A stretch of 64,000 nucleotides of DNA from Physcia stellaris (taxonomy: Eukaryota; Ascomycota; Lecanoromycetes; Caliciales; Physciaceae): positions 186,001 through 250,000 of the forward strand of contig JABSSW010000013.1 in assembly GCA_018902385.1 (NCBI GenBank), read 5' to 3'. Both the position numbers and the translations under genes were made by a program. The notes beneath the pieces were generated by a model. The model had not been told where the DNA came from and did no database searches. It was given only the letters and a program-made list of their open reading frames with translations. Within the stretch, counting starts at the first letter, position 1. Each line of letters opens with the position of its first letter. Below, piece after piece: positions 1 to 11,477 of this stretch.

Positions 1-285
1 CTTTCTGGCTAGACAGAACAACTGTTTTCTATAGAGATTGGGGTTGGTGCGAAGTTCTAGATTTTCGAATCAACAATCAACAAAGCCACATCAATACTGA
101 TTGTTCGAGAGGATGATCGAGCACTTGGTCTAGCTAGCATGCTAAATTACGTCCGATGTGACAAAGCGCAAGAACCTTCTATACACATTGCTGACCACAA
201 ATCCCGAGGCACCAAATCACATTAAGCACGTTCCAACTCAATCCTCGAATGCTTCCTCCTCCTATAAGGACACCAGCCCCATATA
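1..285. other. Intergenic, left window edge
   Basis: No gene is seen. This is the 3' flank of the minus-strand NmrA-like gene. Short open frames here are unsupported. Confidence 0.5.
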
Positions 286-1077
286 TCAATTCGAAATCAC
301 AGGCGTACTCCTGTTCCAAGTATCCTGCTCCACGGCATCGACCAGGAACTGCGCGACACTCGCCCTCGTGATCGCCGAACCCACCCCTTTACCCGTGTTC
401 CCAAATGTCTTCACTGGCTTTGACTCTCCCTCCGTAAGTCTTGTAGGCCTCACCAGCACGTAGTCCAGCCCACTCTCTTTGACCTCTTTGTCCACCATAT
501 TGTGGTCGGCATACGCTTGGCCCATGTTCGAACCCTTGACGATCCAGCGCATGATGAAGATCAGGTTTGGCCAGGAATCGCCCACGCCGAGGGCTTGCAT
601 GGTAACGAGTTTGCGAGCGCCATGTTGTTTCATGCTAGCTGCAACGTTGGCGTTGGAGTCAGCCATCAGGCGCGGGGGCGATGTGGTGGCTGCCCATGGG
701 TTATCGCTCGTACGCGTGGAGGCAAGAGCGACGATGACGGCGGAGGGAGGGTCGGAGGAAGCAGGCGTGAATGCATTTTCCACGTCAGAGCTGTTGAGCG
801 GGGAGCCTGAAAGATGATTGTTTAGCAATGGAGGAGGAGAGCAGGCGGCAGTAGACACCGACCTTTGACGAGGCTCAAACCATCTTTGGCTGCGATCGCC
901 TCAGGATCCCGGACCAGTGCGGTAACTTTGTGACCTGAAGTACTCAGTTGTTAACCTCGCATCGCGACATTGATGGATATTGTATTCTGTGCAGGAACAG
1001 TACGTACCCCGCTTCAGTGCTTCGTCGATGACTAATCTTCCAGTACGGCCCGAGCCACCAAGTACGAGGATATGCAT
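286..1077 (-). CDS. NmrA-like / SDR-type NAD(P)-binding protein
   Basis: Three exons (1077-1008, 934-863, 806-286) join in phase to give about 220 aa. The N-terminus carries the dinucleotide-binding motif GGSGRTG (residues 7-13) within a first beta strand MHILVLGG. After the first intron the frame reads GHKVTALVRDPE, the second strand typical of NAD(P)H-binding atypical SDR proteins. The C-terminal part has the usual VRPTRLTEG segment. Such proteins act as NAD(P)-dependent reductases or isomerases, or as redox sensors. It is transcribed divergently from the FAD monooxygenase across about 360 bp, so it may be a tailoring enzyme of the same cluster, but this is inference. The start at 1077 is chosen because the dinucleotide motif follows at once. 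The substrate is unknown. Confidence 0.8.
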
Positions 1078-1438
1078 TGGGCTGCTGTAGATACTGTGAT
1101 AATCCTGAGCGTGGGGAGGTGAGGGAGAGCGAAGCTTCAGTAATGCCAAATGGGTGAGAGACTTGGTAAAGACCGAAGTGTTTTTGAATATGGAGTAAAG
1201 CCGGAACAGACTGTCCATTCGGACATCGGGCATTCCGAAGCTGACACATGGCTGTTTATTTGTGTCACGGAGCTATTTCATATGAGGCAGACATCGATGC
1301 ATCGGCGTTCTGCTCGTGCCTCTCCGTTGAATATGTCTGCCTGTGCTAACTGCTCATTTATTTCAACATTCGTTTTCTTACGCTGATCTGCCATTGGATC
1401 ACCCACATTCGAAGCAGAAGCTCACTGGCACCACCGCC
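1078..1438. promoter_or_regulatory. Divergent intergenic promoter region
   Basis: The 361 bp lie between the divergent starts of the NmrA-like gene and the FAD monooxygenase. It must hold both promoters. No clear TATA box or operator was identified. Confidence 0.4.
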
Positions 1439-2746
1439 ATGGACCAAGCACCACCAAAAGAAGTCGCTATCATCGGCGCTGGTCTTTCTGTAAGTCGGGA
1501 TACCATACCCATCAGCCTCTAACTATCCGCTGATCGTACCCAGGGACTCAGCTTAGCTCTTACTCTCCACGCTCATTCCATTCCATGCACGATCTACGAG
1601 ATCCGTCAGAAGTCTTATGACATCGGCGGCGGGATCATGTTGTCCCCTAACGCGCTACGTGTTCTTGACGCTTTGAAAGTCTATGAGCGAATCCGTACAA
1701 AGGGCTACAACTTCGAACATTCCGATTTCAAGAACGAGCAGGGTGAGACGACGGGCACTTACTACTTCGGTCACGCGCAGCTGTACGGCTACAAGGCACT
1801 GAGAATCTACCGTCAGACCTTGATCGAGGAGCTTCGTGCCATGTGCGAGGAGAAAGGCATCACCATCCACTACGAAAAGAAGTTTACTGGCGTCATCTCC
1901 GAAACTGCCGAGGACGTGAAATTCGAACTTGCCGACGGTTCCGTGATAACGGCCAGTCTTTTGATCGGCGCCGACGGCATCCATTCCAAAGTTCGTCAGT
2001 ACATCATTCCGGGCGCAGCTCCCAAGTATTCAGGATTCATGGCTATCAGTGCTGCTGTTTCGAAGGCGGACCTGGAATTCCCCTCCGAGTGGGATACCTC
2101 GTGCCCGATATCCATCTCCGCCAAAGCCGGCGCATTCATCCTGGCGCCCCAGGGCGTCCATGGCGAAGAGTTCCTGGCAGGCACCCAGCGGCCGTTCCCC
2201 GAAAAGGACCGCTTGGGATGGGAGCAGCTGGCGGCCTCGAAGACGGAACTGCTAGCCATGCTCCGCCAGAACCAGGATTCCTGGCCTGAATTCGTGCAGT
2301 CCATCATGAAAGCCATCAAACCCGAAAGCGTCGGCATCTGGCCCTTCTACGCGATCCCGAAGCTCGAAAAGTGGGCTTCCTCCAGCTCGCGGGTCATCAT
2401 TGTCGGGGATGCAGCGCACGCGATTCCGCCCACTGCCGGTCAGGGTGTCAATCAGGCTTTCGAAGATGTTTACAGCCTCGGCCTCCTGCTTTCAAATCTG
2501 TCGTCCAAGAGTCCGCTGGAGGCTGCTCTGAAGTTCTGGCAGACGTATCGTGAGGAGAGGGTTGGTAAGGTTCTTGCTTTGACGCATCAGATGAATACCC
2601 TTCGACTGCCGGCGGAGGAGCGCGCCAAGGCTATGAAGGATACGGCGTGGGATGAGTCCCGTGTCAGCGGTGCGGATGGCCAGCTGCGGTGGTTGTATGA
2701 GCCGGTGCTCGACGACGTTGTCTCGGAGTGGGTGGCCAGGCAGTGA
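1439..2746 (+). CDS. FAD-dependent monooxygenase, PHBH/salicylate hydroxylase type
   Basis: Two exons (1439-1489, 1544-2746) give about 417 aa. All three flavin signatures of group A aromatic hydroxylases are present: the Rossmann motif GAGLSGLSLA (interrupted by the intron after GLS), the DG motif GADGIHSKVR near residue 130, and the GD motif VGDAAHAIPP near residue 300. Length is normal for the family. The enzyme would use NAD(P)H and O2 to hydroxylate or epoxidise an aromatic or polyketide/alkaloid substrate in the cytosol. Its place beside a DMATS prenyltransferase and an NRPS suggests a tailoring oxidation of a diketopiperazine alkaloid; that role is inferred. No frame break is seen. Confidence 0.88.
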
Positions 2747-2961
2747 CGTCTCGTGGCCTGTAAGACTTTACGCATGCTTCGGAGCTTAATTTGCGATCAG
2801 AGGAGCAAGAGAGGGAGCTAGAGAAAGTTCTCGAATTGACTTGGTAATATAAATTATTGTGTACCTTATATGCGCCACCATTTCGAATTGGATCAAGCGG
2901 TAGACCTACAGCCCTTTTGAGCTGTCACTGCACGTCTTCCCGTCGTTTTCCCTCCCCACAG
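2747..2961. other. Intergenic spacer
   Basis: 3' flank of the monooxygenase. A short AT-rich stretch near 2845-2870 may belong to its 3' end. Nothing else is recognised. Confidence 0.4.
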
Positions 2962-3356
2962 CTAGTCGCGTGCTCCAACGCCTTCAAATGTCGCTCTGGA
3001 AAATTGCGTTCTGCAAATCCATCTGGGGGAACCCTCCAACATGCTGTCCACCTCCCTATCAATTCGATTCCCATCCCTGAAAAACCCACTTCATACGTAA
3101 AAACGGATAACCCGCCTATCACGTTCTCCGCTTACCGTGAACGCAGATTCGAGAGTAGTGGGATTCGGGCATTTTGGGTTTCGTTTTGGCACGAACTGCA
3201 TATTTTTTCGGGGTGGGGGCTGGACGCCGGTACGTTAATATGGTGAAGTGAGTTGCTAGCGTATACGATCTTGATTCTCGAGTTCTGTTGAGCGAAGCTG
3301 TTGAAAGGAGTTGGGGGGCTTGCAGATGGCAGATTGGGCGGCTTTGATGAAGACAT
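2962..3356 (-). CDS. Possible small two-exon hypothetical protein
   Basis: A minus-strand frame starts with ATG at 3356 (MSSSKPPNLPSASPPTPF, Ser/Pro-rich). It runs to a good donor (CG|GTAAGC, exon end 3136) and resumes in phase after a TTTTTCAG acceptor (exon start 3076), ending at TAG 2962, about 111 aa. I do not recognise the product. The support is phase-consistent splicing with strong sites and a protein-like second exon containing NRIDREVDSMLEGSP. It could equally be a chance open frame in the monooxygenase 3' region. Transcript data would decide. Confidence 0.25.
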
Positions 3357-3999
3357 TTTGATATCAGTTTCGCGGGAGTTTTCTTAGGTCGTGTTTGCAT
3401 CAGATTCTCGTTTCGGAAATCTCTTCACTGTTTTGGATCATCTGCTATACCCTCTAGACACCTACATATATACACTAATCACAAATTACTCCCCCCTTTG
3501 CGATGCGCAACAGTATAGTGTTGCATGTTACGCATCAAGAACTTTATTCAGCTCCCCACTGCTGTTAATAGATTATCTCCGTGTGCGAATGCTGTCATGC
3601 ATGACTTTTGGGCCATTCAGTCACGCGACACGAAATCTCGATACAACCACCCTTCACCGCCCTGGCATCCTGCAAGGCCGATTCCAACGGGCCCGCCGAG
3701 GTGGTGGGAGTCTCGGACGCCTGTTGTCAGCCCCGAGCTCGACTCAGCTTCGTCCTCATCGTAATTGCCATGGTCTGAGGACTGCTGCCGGTGCCAGTAT
3801 CGGCCTCCGAAAGGCTGGCTGTCTTGGATAGCTCTACGGTTGCACACGATGTTTTCAATTTTCGATGGCTATTTCAAACGTAAGATCCTACCTTCCCCTC
3901 TAATTAGCAGATCTAGCCCTGAGCTGCTATATACGCTAGTTCTACGAAAAGGATCGAGAGTGCTCTCCAAGTGCAAAGTTAGCATCCACACAGTTCATC
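3357..3999. other. Intergenic, upstream of the prenyltransferase
   Basis: About 640 bp. Open frames on both strands have no domain similarity I recognise. It presumably holds the prenyltransferase promoter. Confidence 0.4.
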
Positions 4000-5705
4000 A
4001 TGTATGACTTCGATTCTGTCCAGATTGCGCGACCTGTGGAGCTTCCCGTGGCACGCAGGATGTCTGTTGATCCAAGCATCCATGGTAGTGCTTCTTGCCT
4101 TAGGTCTGCTCCTTGATGGTTCGTGCTAAGCGGTATAGGCCTCAGCTATTCCCCAATCGTGAAGACAGATCAGACTCTGTCGTGGTTGATCGAATCGCCA
4201 ATCGCAGGTTCGTTCCCAATCGGGGCTCTAGCGAATCTGGACCCCGATCTCAAATCTACAAAGAATGTATCAGTCTCAGACCGGGAGGTGTCGGATGATC
4301 TTGACGAGGTCGAGCCCGAAGAGACTCGGTTGAGCACATCTATCACCCCAGTCTCGTCGGGCCTGGATCAAGATGCGGATTTTTGGTGGAAGACAACGGG
4401 GACGGTACTGGGATTGATGATGCAAAAGGCCGGCTACTCGGTCGAATCACTCCAGAAACACCTCTCTTTCTTTCGTCGATCTGTAGCACCAGCCATGGGG
4501 CGGTCTCCGGGCGCCGACGGGAAACCACAGAATTGGACAAGCTTCATGACCGACGATTTCACGCCGATTGAGCTTAGCTGGTGCTGGAAGGCGGGCAAGG
4601 CATTACCAGTAGTGCGCTATGCAGTTGAGCCTATAGCAAGAACCGCCGGCACTGGTCACGAACCTTTGAACTTCCGCGCAACCAAAGAGCTGATCCGCAA
4701 ATCGCACAGTTACTGCTCCGATATTGAACTGGATTGGCTCCGGCAATGTGTTTCAGAGCTGCTTGTGCAGACTGAAACCCCAGAGACATCTGCCGATGGC
4801 GATGATAGCTCGCAAATATTTCTGGCGTGGGACCTTCAGGAGCATGGCGCCAGTCTCAAAGCCTATTTCCTGCCCAACCTCCGGACAAAGCAAACGGGCC
4901 AGTCAAAGCTGAAACTTATGCAGAGTTGCATGGATAAGCTCTGTGTCCAACAGCCTACCATGGCTGATGCTTTCTCTGCTTTCTCAGATTACGTCCGGGC
5001 CCGCGTGGGCGAAGACGCGCTCACCGTGGAGATCGCCGCCATCGACTGCGTGGAGTCTTCGGCCTCGCGAGTCAAGGTCTACGCCAGGTGCCGTCAAACA
5101 GCCTTTGACAGCGTGAGAGACGTCATGACCATGTCCGGCTTGCTCGACAGCGAAAACATGCGCACAGCCATCGCGTCTCTGAAAGAGCTCTGGGCCCTTG
5201 TCCTGGGCCTACCTGCCGACTTTGACCCTTCGGCACCTCTCCCTCACAGCCAGCACAGGACTGCCGGGATACTGTATTACTTCGAGTTTAAACCCGGCGC
5301 GAAACTTCCCAGCGTGAAGGTCTACATCCCAGTCAAGCATTACGGCATCAACGATCTTGAGGTTGCCAAAGGACTGTCAAAGTTCCTTGCGGGCCGTGGT
5401 AACCGATTTGCCGACTGCGGTTATGTCGAAGCGATGCAGCAAATCTTGTAAGTTCTTCTTGGTCCCTTATTGCGAAACCCCCCTTTCCCCTTTTTCCGTA
5501 CGCCTAGCTCCCCCATACTATGCAAGCACGCGCAACTCTTCCCCATCAAAACGTGGCTGATGGCGTACGAAGTGACCACCGAGAGCTGCAAGCAGGATCC
5601 GGGCTTCAAACCTACGTAACGGCCGCCATCGCCGGGTCGGCGCTCACGGTCACGGCATATGTCAATCCTGAGATCTACAAGTATCGACGTTTTGCGCGAA
5701 AATGA
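4000..5705 (+). CDS. DMATS-type aromatic prenyltransferase (one-base frame break near the 3' end)
   Basis: Proposed exons are 4000-4084, 4139-5447 and 5508-5705, about 530 aa. Family marks include FWWKTTGTVLGLMMQKAGY, an SFFRRSVAPAMG segment, and FTPIELSWCW followed by VRYAVEPI, the usual early conserved block of ABBA-fold indole/tyrosine prenyltransferases. YYFEFKPG, VKVYIPVKHYG and a C-terminal NPEIYK also fit. These enzymes move a dimethylallyl group from DMAPP to an aromatic amino acid or cyclic dipeptide, without the DDxxD motif. The last exon starts in the frame giving HAQLFPIKTWL, but the conserved C-terminus (LQTYVTAAIAGS) is in another frame. The frame is one base short at the GGG at 5601-5603. 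This is an assembly indel or a real lesion. Exon 1 is the least certain part. Confidence 0.8.
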
Positions 5706-6003
5706 GAGCGACCATGGCTATTCACTTCTTCTCTTTTTCTAATGGTGGTCTTGTATGGGCCTCTTTTGACTGGTGAAAAGTCTCTCGAGTTACTCATTGC
5801 GTTCTTTGGACCGGGCGTTGGAAGGGAAGGAACAACAAAAAAGGCCGAGAGAGTCTCTTGCACTCAGCCAAGATAGCATATAGACCTTCAGATGAAGATG
5901 TTAAATAGCATAGTCCGTGGGCGGAAATTTGGGTCCATTGGATCATTTGTTCAGTATCCATGATATAGCGGTTGCATTGTGCCTGGACTGGACTGGCAAA
6001 TAT
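5706..6003. other. Spacer between prenyltransferase and AT-rich block
   Basis: Normal base composition. No gene is seen. The repeat unit begins at about 6004. Confidence 0.4.
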
Positions 6004-6004
6004 C

Positions 6005-6105
6005 TCGTCCAGGCTAGACGTGGATGCTAATGCAGGAATGACGAAATGAAAAAAACTTGAAAAAGCTGATCTTCTAATTAAATAGAAAATCAATGTCTCA
6101 TTTTT
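6005..6105 (+). repeat. Terminal repeat copy A, left, largely unmutated
   Basis: It aligns base for base with 10404-10504 at an offset of 4399. The left copy keeps C and G at positions that are T and A in the right copy (for example CTAGACG against TTAAACG). It is a near-ancestral reference for the mutation pattern. Confidence 0.8.
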
Positions 6106-9100
6106 TTCATTTTTCATTTTTTCTTTTTTCTTTTGCAAATTATTTGCAAAAATCAATTGTAAAAATTTTTACATCAATTTTTCGATTTTCGCATATTTTT
6201 TGCTGTAATATTTCGTTCGACTTAATTAAAATTCGATTTCGTTGATTTTTTCGTCGTCGCAATAATGTTTGTCGATATCAAATTCATTTTCATTTCAAAC
6301 AAAAACAATGTTATCGTCGTCAAAAAAAACAATGACAACGACGTATTCAAATTCAAATTCAACAAATTTGCAATTTTCAAACGAATCATTTTCGACGTAA
6401 AAAATCGTAATCGAATTGAAAAATTTGTTTCACGTTTTCGTTTCATTTCAACGCGTTCATTTAAAAACATTTTTCGTTTTGTTCGTTTTCGAATTTTTTT
6501 TTTTTTCGTTTGATTATTTCGAAAATCAAATCGAAAACGTAAATGAAAACGATTTCAACGTCGTGAATTTTGATTTTATCGATTTCGACAACGACAACGA
6601 CGACGCATTCGACAACGACAAATTTCAAATTCGACGATCACGCGCACGCGAAAAATTCTCAAATAACGAAAATTTCGTTCAAAAAAAAAAAAATTTTTCG
6701 TCGTAAAATATTTTTTCAAAAAGAATAAAAACGTATCAAAAAAAATTGAATGAATTCATTTTCATTCAACGTACGTTGTTTTCGTTATTTTTTTTTCACA
6801 TTTTTTCAATTCGTATTTCGTTGTCGCGTTCATTGTTCAAACGATCGAAATTCGTACGAATTTTTACACATGATTCATGATTCGAAATATTTCAAAATGA
6901 AACGAATATTTGTCAACGTGTCGTTTCGATTTTTGTAAAACGTTTATCACGATCGTCTGAATATCAAAAATTTTTTCAAATTCATTTTTTTTTGAATTGC
7001 ATTAAAAATCGTTGTCGATACGCGTTCAAAATTCTTCAAAAATATTTTTTTTTGTTGATGACGATGAAAATATATTGCAACGTTGTTTTCGAATTTATTC
7101 ATTCGAACATTCAATACAAATTGAATTTCGTCATGAATGCGTATCGCATTCGTATCATGAAAACGTATTTTTACAAAACGTGAACGTCGATCGTGACGTG
7201 ACACGAAAAAAATTTGATTCGAATCATTCGCACAAATCAAAACGATTCGATTAATTGATTAATTAAAATCGATTTCATCGAGTGAAAATTGAAAAATATC
7301 GTCGTCGTCGAATCAAACAAAAAAACGATTAAATATCAATTTTTCGTTTCACGCGAATTCAAGAATAAACGTATTACAATTCGCAACGATGTTTGTGTTG
7401 CATTCAATAACAATATTCGTTACGACGAAAATTGCAAATACAAACATATTTGTACAAAATGTCAACAAAAAATCACGACAAATTCGAATGTATCAACAAA
7501 ATTATCAAATGATTAATCGTTTTTTTTTTCATTCAATTTTTTTCTTTTCAATTTTTTTTTTTTCGAATTATTTATTTCGTATGATCATGTCGATTTCGAT
7601 TGAATGATCGTCGAAAAATTTTTTGTATAATGTCGTTTTCGAAAATGCATTTGATTTCGAAATCAAAATGTCATTGAAAACGACAAAATGAAATTTTTAT
7701 TTAAAAAATCATTTTGATCGAAATTTCGTTAACAAACTGTTTAACATTATTAAACGAAACGCGAGCATCGAATATATCGATAATAAAAAATTTCGCATTT
7801 TCAACAATCACAATTCGATCAACGAAATTCTCGATTTATTCATTGTTGATTTCGTCAAACAAATGAAAATTCATCGATTGACTAAATTACGCGATATTTT
7901 TTCTTTTCATTACGTATGTTTTTCGCTAAATCTGATTTCAAAACACGACGACGATTGAAAACGTATTCATGATTTATCATTTTTCAAAAACGATTCGATC
8001 AATGAAAACATTATATTCGACGCAAAAATTTTGAAATACGTCACGTTCGATGAAATCATTGCAATATTCATATATCAAAAACGAAATGTTGTAATGTTCA
8101 AAAAGAATTTCGCAAACGCGTTCAAACACATTTTTGTAATCGTATGAAATCGTTGATTATTCGATTTTTGTTGAAACGACGAATTTTACATGAAATTATT
8201 TTTATTTTTCGATTTTCGAATCGCTTTTTTTTTGATTTATTTGCTAAAACGTTGCATTGAATTTTCGTTAAAATAAATCATTTTCGCATCGTTTTTCACT
8301 ATTTAAACGATTTTCTTTTCATCATGAAATTTGACATCGATTTTGAATTATACAAAATCATTTGACGAAATATTTGCAATAAATTCGATTTCGAAACAAA
8401 CACGAAAAAAAAACATTTGACACAAAATTCGAATTTCTGAACATCGAATTCGATAACGAAATCATGAAAATTCGATTTCTCTCAATCAAATTGACGAGAA
8501 CAGTGAAATTTGTCAACGTGATTTTTATTCAAAATGTTTTCACATTTCGTCAAATCGATTTTTTCGTGAATTTTCTATTTTTTTGTGCAAAAGTCGTGAT
8601 TTTTGAACGATTTTTTTTATTTTTTGTATCGAATTCGCGATCACATTCGAAACGTCAATAAATCATGCAAATTCAACGAAATCATGCGAACAAATTTACG
8701 TTAATGACAAATGTTTTTTTCACGATAAAACGATATCAAAATTTTGCGAAAAATATTTTCACGATCGTCAAATCATATTTGAACAAACGTTTCGAATAAT
8801 TGAAACATAAACGATTTTTGATTTCGTGTTTTTGACGACGAATCATTCGAAAATTTCAATTGACGTTATTCAACGCGTTTTCGCAATCGACAATTGAATA
8901 TTCAAATCAAAAAAATGCGAACGATGTTACACGTTTTGCGTCAATGATTATTTCATTTCGAAAACAACAAAATCGTCATTCATTGCGACAATCAAATCGT
9001 TTGTGTCGAAGTCGACAAAAATACGATACGTAATTCAACAATGACATTTTTTCGTGACGTAATCATGTTGTTCGCTTTTCATGATATTTTGATTGAAATG

Positions 9101-10280
9101 ATGTGATTAAATTCGAAATTCAATCATTTCGTTGATTTATTTTCACGTGATAAACACGATAAAATCGTTGACGAATATTCGCAATTGCAAATTCATCATG
9201 ATCAATTTTAAATTTCGATTTTTCGTTCATCGTTGACGCATCGAAATATTAATATGTTCAAATGTCATTGAATAAAACGATCGTTCGATTTTTGTGATGA
9301 AATTTGATTTCAAATACGCGAAAAATTCACGATTCGATCGTCAATTCATATGTGAAATTTTGCGCTTTTGACAAGTTTCAAACGTTTTCGTTCACGTGAT
9401 TTTGCATTGTCGAATGAATAAATTCGTTGAAATTTCGAAAATTCAAATCGAAAACGATCAAAACATATATTATTGATTTACGTTTCGTTTGCGTCGATCG
9501 AAAATATTTTGATTTTATCGTTTTCAATGAATTTTTGTTGCAACGCGAAATCAACGACATCAAACGTATGTATGACGAAAACGAAACACGTAAACGCAAA
9601 ACGATTACTCGTGATATTTTGTTAAAAATTTTGCAATTTTTCAATATTCGCATCAAAAAAATGTTACATTGCACGTCGCATTTTGTTTGATTTTTGTAAA
9701 AATTTTTGCGTATCGATGAATTTACATAATTTGATATTGATCGCACGTTCAATTTCGACAATTGATTTGTTATTCGTTTTTCGATAATTTTTTTGACGAT
9801 CATTTCGTTTTAACGTTTTTTGTCTCGAAAATCGACTCATTTCGCAAAAAAATTTCGATATTCATTGCAATCACGAGTGATGTTGTTTGTGCAATAATTT
9901 CATTACGTCATTTGTTTTTGCATTTCTCGATTTCGAAATACGTTTTTCTGTTTCAAATCGAAAAATCAAAAATTTTCAATGTTCAATTCGTCATCAAAAT
10001 ACTACGCAAAACGATCGAAAATCTGAAATACGATGACAATTATTCGAAACATTTTTTTCGACGTGATGCGACAATCGAAATTCGCAATGCAAACGTTTCG
10101 AACGATTTGATTCAATTTCTAAAAAAATGAAAATCGAAAACGTTTTTGTTGTATATCGAAATCAACAAAAATTACGTTTTTCGAACATCGCGTCATCATC
10201 AAAACGATTGAATTGTTTTTTTTTTTCGTTTTGTTTAAACGACGACGTCGTTTTTCGACGTGTTTTGAAATTGTGAAAAA

Positions 10281-10400
10281 TAATTAAATTTTGAAAATTG
10301 TTTTGTTGAATTGTTTTCGTTCATGCAAAAAATTTACAAATCGATTAAATTCAAAACATCAAAATTTTTGTACATAACAATGAAAAAAATACGAAACATT
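10281..10400 (+). repeat. Repeat copy B, mutated
   Basis: It aligns without gaps to 10637-10756 at an offset of 356. Differences are almost all C to T or G to A in this copy. It abuts mutated copy A at 10401-10403, which marks the head-to-tail junction. Confidence 0.85.
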
Positions 10401-10403
10401 AAT

Positions 10404-10504
10404 TCGTTCAAATTAAACGTGAATGCTAATGCAAAAATGACGAAATGAAAAAAATTTGAAAAAATTGATTTTTTAATTAAATAAAAAATCAATGTTTCAT
10501 TTTT
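10404..10504 (+). repeat. Repeat copy A, mutated
   Basis: Mutated partner of 6005-6105. It begins the second, truncated unit directly after mutated copy B. Confidence 0.8.
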
Positions 10505-10636
10505 TTCATTTTTCATTTTTTTTTTTTTTTTTTTTTGTTTCGTTCATTCATTTTTTGATTTTCTTCGACGTTTTTCATCTTTTTATGAATTTTTTTTTTT
10601 CTCTCGTTTCAAAATCCAGTCGCAAAAACAAAAAAG

Positions 10637-10756
10637 TAATCAAATTCTGAAAATTGCTTTGTTGAGTTGTTTTCGCTCATGCAGAAGGTTTACAGGCCGG
10701 CCAGGCTCAAAACACCAAGGTTTTTGTACATAGCAATGAAGAAAGTACGAAGCATT
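10637..10756 (+). repeat. Repeat copy B, right edge, unmutated
   Basis: Unmutated partner of 10281-10400. It retains GC-rich runs such as GGCCGGCCAGGC, which read ATCGATTAAAT in the mutated copy. After it, single-copy sequence resumes. Confidence 0.85.
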
Positions 10757-11477
10757 AGCTTAGCGTATCTGGTTTAGCTTAGATATCGAGACTAGTCCTA
10801 TTGTCATCTCAAGCAATCCTCTAGGCTCTCATTCATCTGTGAAAGTCGCAATCCGATGTCCGCCTACAAGCACTTGCATTTCCTCGAAATCTGCGCACCC
10901 CGTGATACCATCTGTGGCTTTCATAATGCTGCGATATTATCCCATTAATCGTTGGCTGTAGACCTACGAGTGGGTCAAGAGTCCTGTGTGGGGGTTGAAC
11001 GAAGATGGTCGCCGGACGGAGCCGCACGCACGCGACGACGGCAAGCCTGTGATCGAAAATCGTTTGGCAGCATGCATCTAAAACGACGCTTCGGGCCGTT
11101 ATGCTTCGCATGGACTTGCTTCACTGAGGAGTTCTCTTTCATGTCCGGATGGGGGTGCTGGCTCGGTGTCCAGATGGCGGCCCGAGCTGTGCTGACCTTG
11201 GCTCGGCACTTTTACCTCCAAACCCCAGCGCAGCAGTATCGACGCCGAGAAAGAGTTTCCATTGCCGCTGTCAGACAATGTCTTTCTGGGGGCCTTATTC
11301 GGTTTTGAAAGCCACGGGCCGGTTTTCCAGATCATCACAGCGCGTCGTTTCGAATGGCGTGTTACTGCTCGAGTAATGACTTGTAAAAGGGAGAATTGTC
11401 CCACAGGTGTCGTACACTTCTTGGGTGTGAGTTTCTGGCTAGGGATCTATGAGCATATCTGTTTTCGTATCATCAAC
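10757..11477. other. Intergenic, P450 upstream region
   Basis: About 720 bp of normal composition. No gene or clear operator is recognised. It should include the P450 promoter. Confidence 0.4.

Larger units (their letters stand above)
6004..10756. mobile_element. Hypermutated AT-rich repeat/transposon relic (RIP-like)
   Basis: The interior from about 6105 to 10620 is very AT-rich and nearly lacks CC, CT, AG and GG dinucleotides, while CA, TG and CG remain common. Frames are broken by stops and no transposase or reverse transcriptase can be read. The ends match each other as head-to-tail copies of one unit. The left edge (6005 to about 6105) matches 10404-10504, and 10281-10400 matches 10637-10756. 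A first unit of about 4.4 kb is therefore followed by a second, mostly deleted copy. The outermost 100-120 bp on each side are unmutated. The element type is unknown; the extent is clear. Confidence 0.85.

Noticed and set aside
6222-10130. Several 60-141 aa frames in the AT-rich block
   Set aside because: They are Phe/Asn/Lys/Ile-rich products of skewed composition on both strands, with no conserved motif.
6004-10756. Interpretation as a standard LTR retrotransposon with LTRs made of A plus B
   Set aside because: No B copy is found after the left A copy, so the ends fit head-to-tail units better than paired LTRs.
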